DNA of 25,250 nt from NCBI GenBank assembly GCA_963575675.1, contig CAUYUA010000234.1, positions 1-25,250 of the forward strand, read 5' to 3'. The translations under genes and the position numbers were made by a program. The notes beneath the pieces are model-generated. The model ran no database searches. It had not been told where the DNA came from and worked only from the letters and a program-made list of their open reading frames with translations. Positions 1-7,767 of the stretch are shown here, piece after piece (the stretch's first letter is position 1; each line of letters starts with the position of its first letter). This DNA comes from CAUYUA01 sp963575675. Lineage in GTDB: Bacteria; Pseudomonadota; Alphaproteobacteria; Azospirillales; Azospirillaceae.

Positions 1-53
1 AAACGCCTCAAATCTTCGGCGGCGCGCGCCTGCATACGCGCGGGAATGTCTTC
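1..53 (-). pseudogene. glyS: glyS 5' fragment (glycyl-tRNA synthetase beta subunit), headless and leaving the window
   Basis: Read on the minus strand, these bases encode EDIPARMQARAAEDLRR. This is the conserved N-terminal segment of the alphaproteobacterial glycyl-tRNA synthetase beta subunit, normally found about ten residues after the start in a context like LLLELFSEEIPARMQ. The frame stays open to the window edge. Upstream, the expected start and LLLEL segment are missing: the frame instead runs through four 15-bp repeat units (54-113), then reaches a TAA at about 121-123 with no ATG, GTG or TTG in between. The copy therefore appears to have lost its start. glyS is essential and in relatives usually lies on the same strand as ppdK, whereas here the two point away from each other. 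It may be a duplicated fragment, a rearrangement junction or an assembly join. The motif match is recalled from the family, not searched. Confidence 0.6.
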
Positions 54-125
54 GGTTTTATTCTCATCGGGTTTATTATTATCAGCCTTATTACCATCGG
101 TCTTATTACTATCGAACGGTTATGG
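54..125 (-). repeat. Left copy of 15-bp-unit repeat (inverted relative to 2714-2815)
   Basis: On the minus strand there are four 15-bp units at 99-113, 84-98, 69-83 and 54-68 (pattern GATnnnAATAAnnCC), preceded by a shared 12-bp flank at 114-125. The reverse complement matches 2714-2815 almost base for base over about 65 bp. In the glyS frame the units encode a hydrophilic pentapeptide repeat of the type D-x-N-K-T. The opposite strand gives a hydrophobic LLLS-type repeat. Because the unit is a multiple of three, gain or loss of a unit keeps any frame. Confidence 0.85.
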
Positions 126-159
126 GGCCGATGCTTGTCACTCACGGCAATCATCGTAT

Positions 160-235
160 TTCGCTTCGCGAGCGAGGGGGGCGGTCCCCCTCGCGCTCCC
201 ACCGCCAAAGGCCGGAGGCCCTTGGAACCCATTTC
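160..235 (+). repeat. Dispersed GC-rich intergenic repeat, family B (copy 1)
   Basis: It contains a short hairpin (G-run and C-run around 175-190) followed by CCAAAGGCCGGAGGCCCTTGG and AACCC at about 212-237. Close relatives lie at 2836-2890 (same orientation), 11335-11395 (opposite orientation) and in degenerate form near 19068-19095. It is non-coding; the apparent ORFs across it are repeat translations. The rest of 126-357 holds no gene that I can support, only an AT-richer leader with three GATCACAA-like words (about 297-345) before ppdK. Confidence 0.6.
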
Positions 236-357
236 TTGGAGTTCGGCGCAGATTTTGCATATAACACTCCACAAGTCACAGACGAATTACTCGGCGGATC
301 ACAAGAAACATTATTAACGCCACGGATCACAAAGCTGATCACAACAAGGGGGCGATC

Positions 358-2730
358 ATGTCCAGCCAGCCGAATACGCAGAAATGGGTCTATCCTTTCG
401 GGGAAAACAACACCGCTGGACATGCCGGGATGAAAGACCTGCTGGGCGGAAAAGGAGCCAATCTTGCCGAAATGAGTCGCCTCGGTCTGCCCGTGCCTCC
501 TGGTTTCACCATCACCACTGAAGTTTGCACTTGGTTCTACGCCAATAACCGCCGCTATCCATCCGGTTTGGAAGAACAAGTCGCCGCCGCTCTTGCCGAG
601 ATCGAAAAAAGCGTCGGTATGACTTTCGGAGCCCCCGACAATCCCCTGTTGGTTTCAGTGCGCTCCGGAGGCCGCGCGTCGATGCCCGGAATGATGGACA
701 CCGTCTTGAATCTTGGACTTAACGACGAGACAGTGGACGGCTTGGCGCGGCGTAGCGGTGATCCGCGCTTCGCCTTCGACAGCTATCGCCGCTTCATCCA
801 AATGTACAGCAATGTTGTGTTGGGCGTAGATCACTACCTCTTCGAAGACATCATCCACAACCACAAAAGCTGTCGAGAACTAACGCTTGATACGGAACTC
901 AGCGGAGAAGACTGGCGCATCATCGTCCAAGAATACAAGACGATGATCGAACGGGAAACGACGTCTCCCTTTCCACAAGACGTTCGACAGCAGCTCTGGG
1001 GAGCCATCGGCGCCGTGTTCGGTTCTTGGATGAATTCGCGCGCCATTACATATCGCCGGTTGCACGACATTCCTCACGACTGGGGCACGGCGGTGAACGT
1101 GCAGGCCATGGTCTTCGGCAATATGGGCGAGGATTGCGCCACCGGCGTTGCGTTCACGCGAAATCCTTCGACCGGCGAGAACGTGTTCTATGGCGAATAT
1201 CTGGCCAATGCTCAGGGTGAAGACGTGGTGGCCGGATTGCGGACGCCCCAACATCTGACTATTTGCGGTAAACTCGCCAATCATTCGACGTTGCCCGCCA
1301 TTGAAGAATCGATGCCGGAGATTTTTGAACAGCTTCTGGCGGTGCGCAAACACTTGGAGAGCCACTACCACGATATGCAGGATATCGAGTTCACCGTTCA
1401 AAAAGGGCGGTTGTATATGCTGCAAACGCGCTCCGGCAAACGAACCGCCATGGCGGCGTTGCGCATCGCCGTCGACATGGTTGGCGAAGGGCTGATCTCT
1501 GAGGCTCAAGCGGTGCGGCGCATTGATCCCAATGCGTTGGAGCAGCTCCTGCATCCCACTCTTGATCCCAGCGTTGAACGACATATTATTGCTCGCGGTT
1601 TGCCTGCCTCGCCGGGAGCCGCGTCGGGCAAGGCGGTGTTCACAGCCGAGGAAGCTGTGGCGTTGTCGCAGATTGGAGAATCGGTGATTCTGGTTCGTCC
1701 GGAAACCAGTCCCGAAGACATTCACGGCATGCACGCCGCCAAAGGCGTTCTGACCAGTCGCGGCGGAATGACCAGTCATGCGGCGGTGGTGGCGCGTGGA
1801 ATGGGGAGACCATGCGTGGCCGGAGTCGGCGAAATGCGCATTGATCTTAAAAAGCAAGTGTTTTGCGCAGGCGGCGTCGTCGTGCGCTCCGGAGACGTCA
1901 TCACAATTGATGGCGGCGCGGGCGAAGTGATTTTGGGCTCCGTTCCGACCATTCAGCCTCATATGTCGGGAGATTTCTCTCGTCTTATGGCGTGGGCCGA
2001 TCAGTTCCGGCGCATGAAAGTTCGCGCCAACGCCGAAACGGCGATGGACGCAGAGACCGCGCGGCATTTCGGCGCCGAGGGAATCGGGTTGTGTCGAACC
2101 GAGCATATGTTCTTCGAAAGCGATCGCATCATCGCTATGCGCCAAATGATCATGGCGGACAATCAATCCGGACGGCGCGCCGCTTTGGCTGAAATCGAGC
2201 CGATGCAGCGCGGTGACTTCGTGCAGCTCTTCCGAATTATGAAAGGGTTGCCGGTGACGATCCGGCTTCTTGATCCGCCGTTGCACGAGTTCTTACCGCA
2301 CACCGAGCAGGAAATCGCCGAAGTCGCGCGCGTGTTTGGCGCCGAGCCCTTGCGCTTGCGTCAGCGCGTCAATGAATTGCAAGAAACCAATCCGATGCTC
2401 GGGCATCGTGGGTGCCGTTTGGGCATAACTTATCCTGAAATCTACGAAATGCAGACGCGCGCGATTTTCCACGCTGCAATTGAGGTGTCGCGTGAGCTTG
2501 GTCAAGAGATTGTTCCGGAGATTATGATTCCTCTGGTCGGGCATCGCAAAGAATTCGAAATCCTTAAGCGTAAAATCGACCAAACAGCCGTCGAAGTTGC
2601 TCGGGAAACCGGCGTAACTCTGCCCTATAAAGTCGGCGTCATGATCGAGTTGCCGCGCGCGGCTTTGCGCGCTCAAGAAATTGCGGAAACCGCCGAATTC
2701 TTTAGCTTCGGCACCATAACCGTTCGATAG
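358..2730 (+). pseudogene. ppdK: Pyruvate, phosphate dikinase, truncated at the C-terminus
   Basis: PPDK interconverts pyruvate + ATP + Pi and PEP + AMP + PPi in the cytoplasm. The start ATG at 358 is supported by an AAGGGGG ribosome site at 346-352 and by the family opening KWVYPFGE followed by LLGGKGANLAEM. The N-terminal ATP-grasp region is intact, the swivelling domain has the phospho-histidine motif GGMTSHAAVVARGMGRPCV (His474), and the C-terminal barrel begins with GLCRTEHMFF. The frame then breaks after AEFFSFGT: the family continues NDLTQ, but here four foreign residues and TAG come from the 15-bp repeat. At 790 residues it is about 100 short of the usual length (around 880-890). It lacks the end of the PEP/pyruvate barrel, including the catalytic cysteine in the CGEHGG-type motif. 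It is probably inactive in the pyruvate half-reaction. A real truncation and an assembly join are both possible. Confidence 0.9.
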
Positions 2731-2815
2731 TAATAAGACCGATAGTAATAAGGCTGATAATAATAAAACCGATGATAATAAAACCGATGATAATAAAACC
2801 GATAACGATAAGGGC
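2714..2815 (+). repeat. Right copy of 15-bp-unit repeat, interrupting ppdK
   Basis: A 12-bp flank (2714-2725) is followed by six 15-bp units at 2726-2740, 2741-2755, 2756-2770, 2771-2785, 2786-2800 and 2801-2815. Units 4 and 5 are identical. It is an inverted copy of 54-125, with two more units. One frame would encode DSNKT-DSNKA-DNNKT-DDNKT-type pentapeptides. It starts exactly where the ppdK reading frame leaves the family sequence, so it marks the break point. Confidence 0.9.
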
Positions 2816-2835
2816 GAACCAAAAGCTTTGCGAAT

Positions 2836-2890
2836 GTCGGGGGGACCAGTCCCCCCGAACCCCCCAGCCAAGGGACACCCTTGGAACCCG
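2836..2890 (+). repeat. Dispersed GC-rich intergenic repeat, family B (copy 2)
   Basis: A G-run/C-run hairpin around 2838-2858 is followed by GCCAAGGGACACCCTTGGAA at about 2867-2886, matching the 160-235 copy in order and orientation. It lies directly after the 15-bp repeat, as the left family B copy also lies close to its 15-bp repeat (with opposite relative orientation). Confidence 0.6.
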
Positions 2891-2897
2891 TCTTTCT

Positions 2898-2957
2898 ACT
2901 TTTCTTTTCTTTTATTTTATTTTCTATTCTATTCTATTATATTATATTATATTATAT
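2898..2957 (+). repeat. Pentanucleotide microsatellite (about 12 units)
   Basis: Strict 5-bp periodicity over 60 bp: ACTTT, TCTTT x2, TATTT x2, TCTAT x3 and TATAT x4, followed by a T-run (2958-2963). It is nearly free of G on the plus strand. It lies between the broken ppdK and the stop of the permease gene, in a 266-bp stretch (2731-2996) with no gene that I can support. Confidence 0.85.
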
Positions 2958-2996
2958 TTTTTTAATATTCAGATTCTTATCGACACATACGCCAGA

Positions 2997-3941
2997 TCAC
3001 GCACGCGGATCAAGAGCGTCCTGCAAAGCATCGCCCAAAAGATTAAAAGCAATAACAGTGACAAAAATCAAAGCCCCAGGCCAAACCGCTTGCACAGGCG
3101 CCGCCGTCAACAACTCCTGAGCGTTGGTCAACATATTCCCCCAACTAGGAGTCGGAGGCTGAATCCCCAATCCAAGAAAACTCAACACGGATTCCAGCAG
3201 AATAATATTTCCCACAGCAAGCGTGGTCGCCACAACAATCGGAGACGCCACATTCGGCAAAATATGACACCGCACCAAACGCAACGGACGCGCCCCCATC
3301 GCCTCGGCAGCACGCACAAAGTCTCTCTGCCGCACGGCAAGAGTCGCCCCTCGCACCAAACGAGCGACAGTCGTCCACCCACCAAAAGCCACAATAAGTA
3401 TAATACGATATAAATCGGCTTGATCCGAATCCAACACTCCCTGCGCAAAACCCAATCGCGACGGATCCGCCGCCGCCAACACAATCAATAAAGGCAACAT
3501 CGGCAACGCAATCACCGCATCGGTCAAACGCATCAACACCGCATCAACACGCCCTCCCAAATAACCCGCCGTCAACCCGATCGAGGCCCCAACTCCAGAG
3601 GAAATCAAAGCCGCCACCAATCCCACAAACAAAGAAACACGCCCACCGTACAATAAACGCAACAACAAATCCCGTCCCAATTCATCCGCGCCCAAAGGAT
3701 GCTCCCACGATGGCCCGGCCAAACGGAGCGTAAGATCAATAGCCTCGCGATGACATCCCAACCACGCCTCAAACAACGGCGCCGCCGCCGCCGCCGCAAT
3801 CAAAACTCCCAACACCGCCGCCCCGAGAACCCCCAAACGATGATTAAGAAAGCGACGCGCCACCGAACAACGCGCAGCCGAACCAAGAGCCTCCGTTCGA
3901 CCGCCGTCGTCATCGTCGTTCAACACCGTTTCAACCGTCAT
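2997..3941 (-). CDS. ABC transporter permease, DppC/OppC family
   Basis: This is an inner-membrane permease subunit of an oligopeptide/dipeptide/nickel-type importer. The 314-residue protein has an N-terminal cytoplasmic segment with an acidic stretch (NDDDDGG), then the family pattern: a first membrane helix (about 36-55), the HPLGADELGRDLLLRLLYG motif typical of DppC, several further helices, and the cytoplasmic EAA loop around DFVRAAEAMGARPLRLVRCH, which docks the ATPase. It ends in the usual LGDALQDALDPR. The start overlaps the stop of the upstream permease gene in an ATGA arrangement, so translation is probably coupled. Its partner ATPases (DppD/DppF type) and binding protein are not in the window: downstream lie only a microsatellite and the damaged ppdK region. 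The substrate cannot be predicted from the permease alone. Confidence 0.93.
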   Translation of the reverse strand: MTVETVLNDDDDGGRTEALGSAARCSVARRFLNHRLGVLGAAVLGVLIAAAAAAPLFEAWLGCHREAIDLTLRLAGPSWEHPLGADELGRDLLLRLLYGGRVSLFVGLVAALISSGVGASIGLTAGYLGGRVDAVLMRLTDAVIALPMLPLLIVLAAADPSRLGFAQGVLDSDQADLYRIILIVAFGGWTTVARLVRGATLAVRQRDFVRAAEAMGARPLRLVRCHILPNVASPIVVATTLAVGNIILLESVLSFLGLGIQPPTPSWGNMLTNAQELLTAAPVQAVWPGALIFVTVIAFNLLGDALQDALDPRA

Positions 3942-4921
3942 GTGCGACGCTCTCCGAAATGAATGCGCGGATCAAGAAACGCATATCCCACGTCCGCCGC
4001 CAGATTTCCAAGCAACGTCATCGCCGTGGCCAAAAGCAACGCAACCAACGCCAAATTATAATCGTTTCCCATCACGGCGTCGAAAATCAATTTCCCCATT
4101 CCGGGCCATGAGAACATGGTTTCAGTGATCAAAGCGCCGGAGAACAGACTTCCGACCTCCAGCCCAAGAATCGTCACCACGGGAATCAGCGCGTTTCGAA
4201 CGCCGTGACGCCAAACCACCCATCGCTCACCAAGTCCCTTGGCTCGCGCAGTCCGAATAAAATCTTGACGCAAAACCTCGCGCATCGCCGAGCGCACATA
4301 GCGCGTATATCCGGCGACGCTGGACAATGTGAGAGTGGCCACCGGCAACACCATATAAGACAATCTTTGGCCGAGAGAAACGCTCCCTCCAACAGCATCG
4401 CCTCCAGCCACGCCGTTTCCGCCTGCGGGCAACCAACCGAGCGTCACGGCGAACAATAAGATCAGCACCAGAGCCAACCAGAAGGAAGGAATCGATATCC
4501 CCATAAAGCAGATGATATTAATGGCGCCGTCGAGCGTTGATCCCGGTCGCCGCGCCGCCGCGACTCCTACAGGAACGGCAATGGCCAGAGCCAGAGTCAA
4601 CCCCGCCCCCATCAACGCCAAAGTATTGCCCAAGCGCGGAATCAACACCTCGAACACCGGACGCCCGAACAAGCGAGAATGGCCGAAATCTCCACTTAAA
4701 GCAGCCAACAGCCAATTTAAATAGCGATGCGCGATCGGCGCGTCCAAACCATACAGCGCTCGCAATCGCACGGCGTCAGCCGGACCCAGACGCGGGTCGG
4801 CGGTCAGCATCATATCGATCGGATCCCCGGGCGCCAAGCCGATCAATAGGTAAATCACAAAACTCATCACGACCAAAACCAGCAAAGACTGGAACAGGCG
4901 ATGAATGAGAAACGATATCAT
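3938..4921 (-). CDS. ABC transporter permease, DppB/OppB family
   Basis: First permease of the pair, 327 residues, inner membrane. I chose ATG at 4921 because the family begins MISFLIHRLFQSLLVLVVMS; an upstream extension to 5122 would run through a terminator hairpin. DppB hallmarks are visible: the first helix (8-30), APGDPIDMML, RYLNWLLAALSGDFGHS, the EAA loop around DFIRTARAKGLGERWVVWRHGVRN, and the C-terminal GYAFLDPRI. No strong Shine-Dalgarno is seen, only a purine-rich GAAAAGAA stretch. It heads the two-gene unit and overlaps the next gene by 4 bp (3938-3941). Confidence 0.93.
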   Translation of the reverse strand: MISFLIHRLFQSLLVLVVMSFVIYLLIGLAPGDPIDMMLTADPRLGPADAVRLRALYGLDAPIAHRYLNWLLAALSGDFGHSRLFGRPVFEVLIPRLGNTLALMGAGLTLALAIAVPVGVAAARRPGSTLDGAINIICFMGISIPSFWLALVLILLFAVTLGWLPAGGNGVAGGDAVGGSVSLGQRLSYMVLPVATLTLSSVAGYTRYVRSAMREVLRQDFIRTARAKGLGERWVVWRHGVRNALIPVVTILGLEVGSLFSGALITETMFSWPGMGKLIFDAVMGNDYNLALVALLLATAMTLLGNLAADVGYAFLDPRIHFGERRT

Positions 4922-5000
4922 GGGGGAGTTCTTTTCAGAAAAAACCGCCCGAAGAATGCGTCCGATTTCCGACAAAGACAAGCGCCAAAACGACGCAAAA

Positions 5001-5029
5001 AAGCCTCGTCGGTCTTCCCGACGAGGCTT
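5001..5029 (-). terminator. Bidirectional Rho-independent terminator
   Basis: A perfect 12-bp stem (5001-5012 with 5018-5029) and 5-nt loop are flanked by A-runs on the left (4997-5002) and T-runs on the right (5028-5032), so a U-tail exists on both strands. It ends transcription of the minus-strand Cache-domain gene and separates it from the permease pair. Confidence 0.9.
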
Positions 5030-5057
5030 TTTCGCCACATTCCGCCTAAGACGAAGC

Positions 5058-5510
5058 TTATGGGTAATACCCAACAGCGCAAATCTGATCGCCGGCCTTC
5101 GCCACAAGAGCAATTTTAGCAATCGGATCGCCGCCCGTCGGCATCGGCCACATATACTTCACTTCGCCGCCGCCTGCGTCTCCGGCTTTATACAACGCCT
5201 CACCCACCGCGAACGAAGGATTAGCTTTGTCCATCAGCCCACGCATGCTCTGCCCAATCAGCTTGGGATGCGCCGTAAAGTTGCCGTCCGGACCGCCGCA
5301 GAACGGATAAAGATCGCGATCCTTAAATCCGCCCTCGCCCTTGCTGATCTGAGCCAACGCAGCCGCCTTATCCGCCTTCACGGCGGCCACGGCCTTGTCC
5401 AACATCGCCTTCGCTTCAGCCGCAGTCCCATGATCTCCCGCCACGGCGCCGCCTGAAACGGCCAACAGGATCGGAAGGGTCAAAACGCCGACGAGTTTCG
5501 CTAACTTCAT
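5058..5510 (-). CDS. Secreted single-Cache-domain protein
   Basis: A 150-residue protein with a clear Sec signal peptide (1-25, MKLAKLVGVLTLPILLAVSG then AVAG), so it should be periplasmic. The mature part has the pattern of a stand-alone Cache (sCache_2-like) sensor domain: a helical AEAKAMLDKAVAAVKADKAAAL segment, DLYPFC, the DGNFTAHPKLIGQ turn, and a final strand ending in ICAVGYYP. Cache domains bind small ligands such as carboxylates. Free secreted versions are common in Proteobacteria, but their jobs are mostly unknown. The start ATG at 5510 follows a strong GGAGG at good spacing. It is a single-gene unit ended by the 5001-5029 hairpin. The family call is from recognised motif layout, not a search. 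Confidence 0.8.
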   Translation of the reverse strand: MKLAKLVGVLTLPILLAVSGGAVAGDHGTAAEAKAMLDKAVAAVKADKAAALAQISKGEGGFKDRDLYPFCGGPDGNFTAHPKLIGQSMRGLMDKANPSFAVGEALYKAGDAGGGEVKYMWPMPTGGDPIAKIALVAKAGDQICAVGYYP

Positions 5511-5795
5511 ATGGGTGTCCTCCAAACTTTCTGTTTCGTTGGCGACCATCGGCCAGCTTGAACCATTATCCGGGCTCCGCGCGACGATCGCTTATTTCTT
5601 TGTTTTTAGTTTTTTTATTCTTCGGCGCGTTGCCACCCGCCGTTTGATAAGCCCACTCATACCAAAGCCGAGCCCTCACGTCAACCTTTTCAGAGCCAGA
5701 AGTCTTAGAATAAAAATACTCCGGAAACAAAGCGTTTTAAATAAATTCCTTAAATCGACATTTTAACAAAAAGTAAATTTCCGCATCGCCGCAAT
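5511..5795. other. AT-rich intergenic region
   Basis: A 285-bp gap between the Cache gene start and the DUF4276 stop. It is AT-rich towards the right (5690-5790), consistent with lying beside the AT-richer AAA/DUF4276 cassette. It should hold the promoter of the minus-strand Cache gene, but I cannot single out convincing boxes. No gene, hairpin terminator or repeat is recognised. Confidence 0.5.
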
Positions 5796-6479
5796 TCATG
5801 TCGCACTCGCACACTTCCCCAAATTTTCCAGCGTCTGCACCCAACCCGAAAAATGGGGACACTCGTCACGTATTTTTTTCAACCCTATTTTCTGCGCCAA
5901 GGTCGGTCCATCCGAAGTTTCTTTATATTTATTTCTTGTCATTTCTCGCAAACGCGCTTTTGGATGCGTATTCACCCCATGGTTAATCAGCTCTACGCCG
6001 CCTGCCTTCTTAACGACCTTTTCCATCTCAGTCTTCATAGAGCTTTTTCCAAAATGCTTGGCCGCAACCTCCGGAGCGCTGAATAGCCATGCCTCAAACT
6101 CATGGAGCGTTAAAAAAGGTATAAAACGAGGATGTTGTTGAAGCTCATTACGCATCCGCTCTTCCAAAGCTTCAACCTGCCGCACCGGATCCCCTAATTT
6201 AAAGGCGTCGGCATATCCCGGAACATCTTCGGGAAGCCCATAAAAATCCAACAATGTTGTCACCCAAGCGCTTGTATTTTCTAACAACGGATTCAAATTC
6301 TCAAGAATCTGCTTCCACGCAAGAACACCGCCCCTATGATCTCTACCGCCCGAACCTCTCTTCGTCAAAATTATTGTTGCCCTTGTATATACACCTTGCG
6401 TCTCCAGAAATGGCGCAAGCACATTTTTAACAAATGATTGCTCCGATTGCCCTTCAACCAAAATTTGAAGCTGACTCAT
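5796..6479 (-). CDS. DUF4276 family protein, TOPRIM-like, partner of AAA ATPase
   Basis: 227 residues; I recognise it as DUF4276 (PF14103). N-terminal LVEGQSEQSFVKNVLAPFL (7-25) resembles the first acidic motif of TOPRIM folds (Glu9, Glu13). It is followed by LLDFYGLPEDVPG (76-88, Asp78) and the characteristic FLTLHEFEAWLFS (122-134), then the conserved C-terminal KYKETSDGPTLAQKIGL with an ending of the IR--CPHF--WV--LE type. The start ATG at 6479 is preceded by a strong GGGGGAAAT site. It overlaps the stop of the ATPase gene by ATGA, so the pair is translationally coupled. DUF4276 genes often sit beside SMC/OLD-like AAA ATPases, resembling split OLD nucleases or PARIS/AbiL-type defence pairs. 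A nuclease effector role is inference. Confidence 0.8.
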   Translation of the reverse strand: MSQLQILVEGQSEQSFVKNVLAPFLETQGVYTRATIILTKRGSGGRDHRGGVLAWKQILENLNPLLENTSAWVTTLLDFYGLPEDVPGYADAFKLGDPVRQVEALEERMRNELQQHPRFIPFLTLHEFEAWLFSAPEVAAKHFGKSSMKTEMEKVVKKAGGVELINHGVNTHPKARLREMTRNKYKETSDGPTLAQKIGLKKIRDECPHFSGWVQTLENLGKCASAT

Positions 6480-7582
6480 GGATTTCCCCCAATAACGTTT
6501 TTCTTCCAAAGCTCACCAACGGAAAAACGATCAAGCCAATGCTTGAGGTCTTCTTCGTTTAGTCGTTTAAAAGAAGTCTCTTTTCCGTTACACTCAGCGA
6601 TGATGACGTTCTCCGGAAAAAAGTTATCCAAAAGCGTAACCGATTGCGTCGAAATAATCACTTGAGAATCTACAGAAGCCGCCTCCAGCATCTCGACCAA
6701 AATACGAATGGCATGCGGATGAAGACCAAGCTCCGGCTCGTCAATCAAGATAAGATTAGGCGGCTCCGGTTGCAGCAAGAGAGTCGCCAAGCAAATAAAA
6801 CGCAATGTTCCATCCGAAAGAGAATAGGCGTCGAAATAAGCGTCGGACTCCTTATGGCGCCATTCCAATTTGATTTTATTCTCGTTCAACCTCGACGGTT
6901 TCAGGTCAAACCCAGAGAAAAAAGGAGCAACCAGACGAACATGCTCTTCGATGTGTCGAAAAGCTTCTGGGTGTTTTTCTTGAAGCCAATAAAGATAGGC
7001 CGAAAGATTTGAACCATCGGGTCGAAGAGAAGAATTATCATCAATATTACACATTCTCTTAGCCGGAGCATCGTCGGATGCATCGTGAAAATGATAGACA
7101 ACTAATTTCTTTAATAATGAAGAAATTAGTTTTTCTTCCTTTAATTCATTTGAAAATTTTCCTTCTTTACCAAGAATACTTTCCGAGTTATCACCTTTAG
7201 ATTGAATAATTTTTGAATGAACACCTTGAGCGGGCAGAACGGATCCCTCTAGATCAACGTAACGAAGACGCTCATTTACAAAAACAAGAGAATCTTTATT
7301 GACCTCCAAGGTAAAACTATATTCATTTTTGTTTTCTAGGGAGAATCTACATGAAATTTCTTTTGTAACCTTTCTTCCATGATGCAGAAAACGATCCGGA
7401 TCGCCGGGAATAAAACTCTGAAGCTGATTGTTGTTGATATGGTTAATTATTCGAAATATATCAATAAAATTTGTTTTTCCAGATCCGTTGGCTCCAATAA
7501 TGACGTTCAGATTACCAAGAATAACTTTGGCTTCTTTGATAGATTTAAAGCCTTTAATTTCAACTTCATGCAGCGCGCGCAT
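6476..7582 (-). CDS. AAA ATPase, SMC/RecF/OLD-like, partner of DUF4276 protein
   Basis: A 368-residue ABC-type ATPase. The N-terminal strand EVEIKGFKSI is typical of RecF/OLD proteins. Walker A is GANGSGKT (30-37), the signature is SLSDGTLR (254-261), Walker B is LILIDEPELGLHP (277-289), and the H-loop region is STQS (311-314). The middle (about 90-250) is a diverged insertion in place of long coiled-coil arms. There is no fused TOPRIM domain; the following DUF4276 gene seems to supply that part. I start at ATG 7582 because family proteins begin just before the first strand; a GTG at 7594 is also possible, and no good Shine-Dalgarno decides it. The gene, especially 7080-7350, is clearly AT-richer than its neighbours, which suggests horizontal acquisition. 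It is likely an anti-phage sensor/ATPase, but this is not shown by sequence. Confidence 0.85.
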   Translation of the reverse strand: MRALHEVEIKGFKSIKEAKVILGNLNVIIGANGSGKTNFIDIFRIINHINNNQLQSFIPGDPDRFLHHGRKVTKEISCRFSLENKNEYSFTLEVNKDSLVFVNERLRYVDLEGSVLPAQGVHSKIIQSKGDNSESILGKEGKFSNELKEEKLISSLLKKLVVYHFHDASDDAPAKRMCNIDDNSSLRPDGSNLSAYLYWLQEKHPEAFRHIEEHVRLVAPFFSGFDLKPSRLNENKIKLEWRHKESDAYFDAYSLSDGTLRFICLATLLLQPEPPNLILIDEPELGLHPHAIRILVEMLEAASVDSQVIISTQSVTLLDNFFPENVIIAECNGKETSFKRLNEEDLKHWLDRFSVGELWKKNVIGGNP

Positions 7583-7630
7583 TTTTTTACTCACAAACAC
7601 AGTGGACCCAAAGATTGTCTTACGGTAAAC

Positions 7631-7652
7631 AAGGGGGAGGCCCCCCCTTTTT
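7631..7652 (+). repeat. G-run/C-run hairpin with T-tail
   Basis: A run of five G and a run of seven C form a short stem with flanking AA/TT, followed by Ts on the plus strand. It lies between the AAA gene and tyrS and resembles the hairpin core of the dispersed repeats. It could act as a terminator on the plus strand; on the minus strand (where tyrS ends) the T-tail is weak. Confidence 0.45.
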
Positions 7653-7722
7653 AGAGTCTGTCCGGAAAAAAAGACCTCCCTACCAAACGCGAACCAAGCC
7701 AAAAGACATCAATGTTTCCAAC

Positions 7723-7765
7723 GTCCCCGGCGACCAGGGGCACAGCTCCTTTGATTCTGACCCTA
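7723..7765 (-). repeat. Degenerate partial copy of dispersed repeat family A
   Basis: On the minus strand it reads GGGTCAG, then AGCTGTGCCCCTGGTCGCC, resembling the GGGGTCAGGGACTGTGTTCC and CTGGTCGC part of the copies at 9203-9296 and 17155-17262, without the long hairpin. It sits immediately after the tyrS stop. Confidence 0.5.
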
Positions 7766-7767
7766 GC

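Noticed and set aside
46..264. Plus-strand ORF with hydrophobic LLLS repeats resembling a signal peptide
   Set aside because: The hydrophobic pattern comes from the 15-bp repeat read on the opposite strand and the rest is family B repeat; the glyS-fused frame on the minus strand is better supported.
880..2286. 468-codon minus-strand ORF opposite ppdK
   Set aside because: Antisense shadow: the plus strand carries a protein with clear PPDK motifs; the minus reading is His/Arg-rich without domain features.
126..2713. Invertible phase-switch (inverting the ppdK segment between the inverted repeats)
   Set aside because: On paper, inversion restores neither the missing ppdK C-terminus nor the glyS start, and there is no recombinase gene in the window, so a programmed switch is not supported.
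2772..3413. 213-codon plus-strand ORF across the 15-bp repeat, microsatellite and permease end
   Set aside because: It reads through low-complexity repeats and antisense to a convincing permease; it has no recognisable domain.
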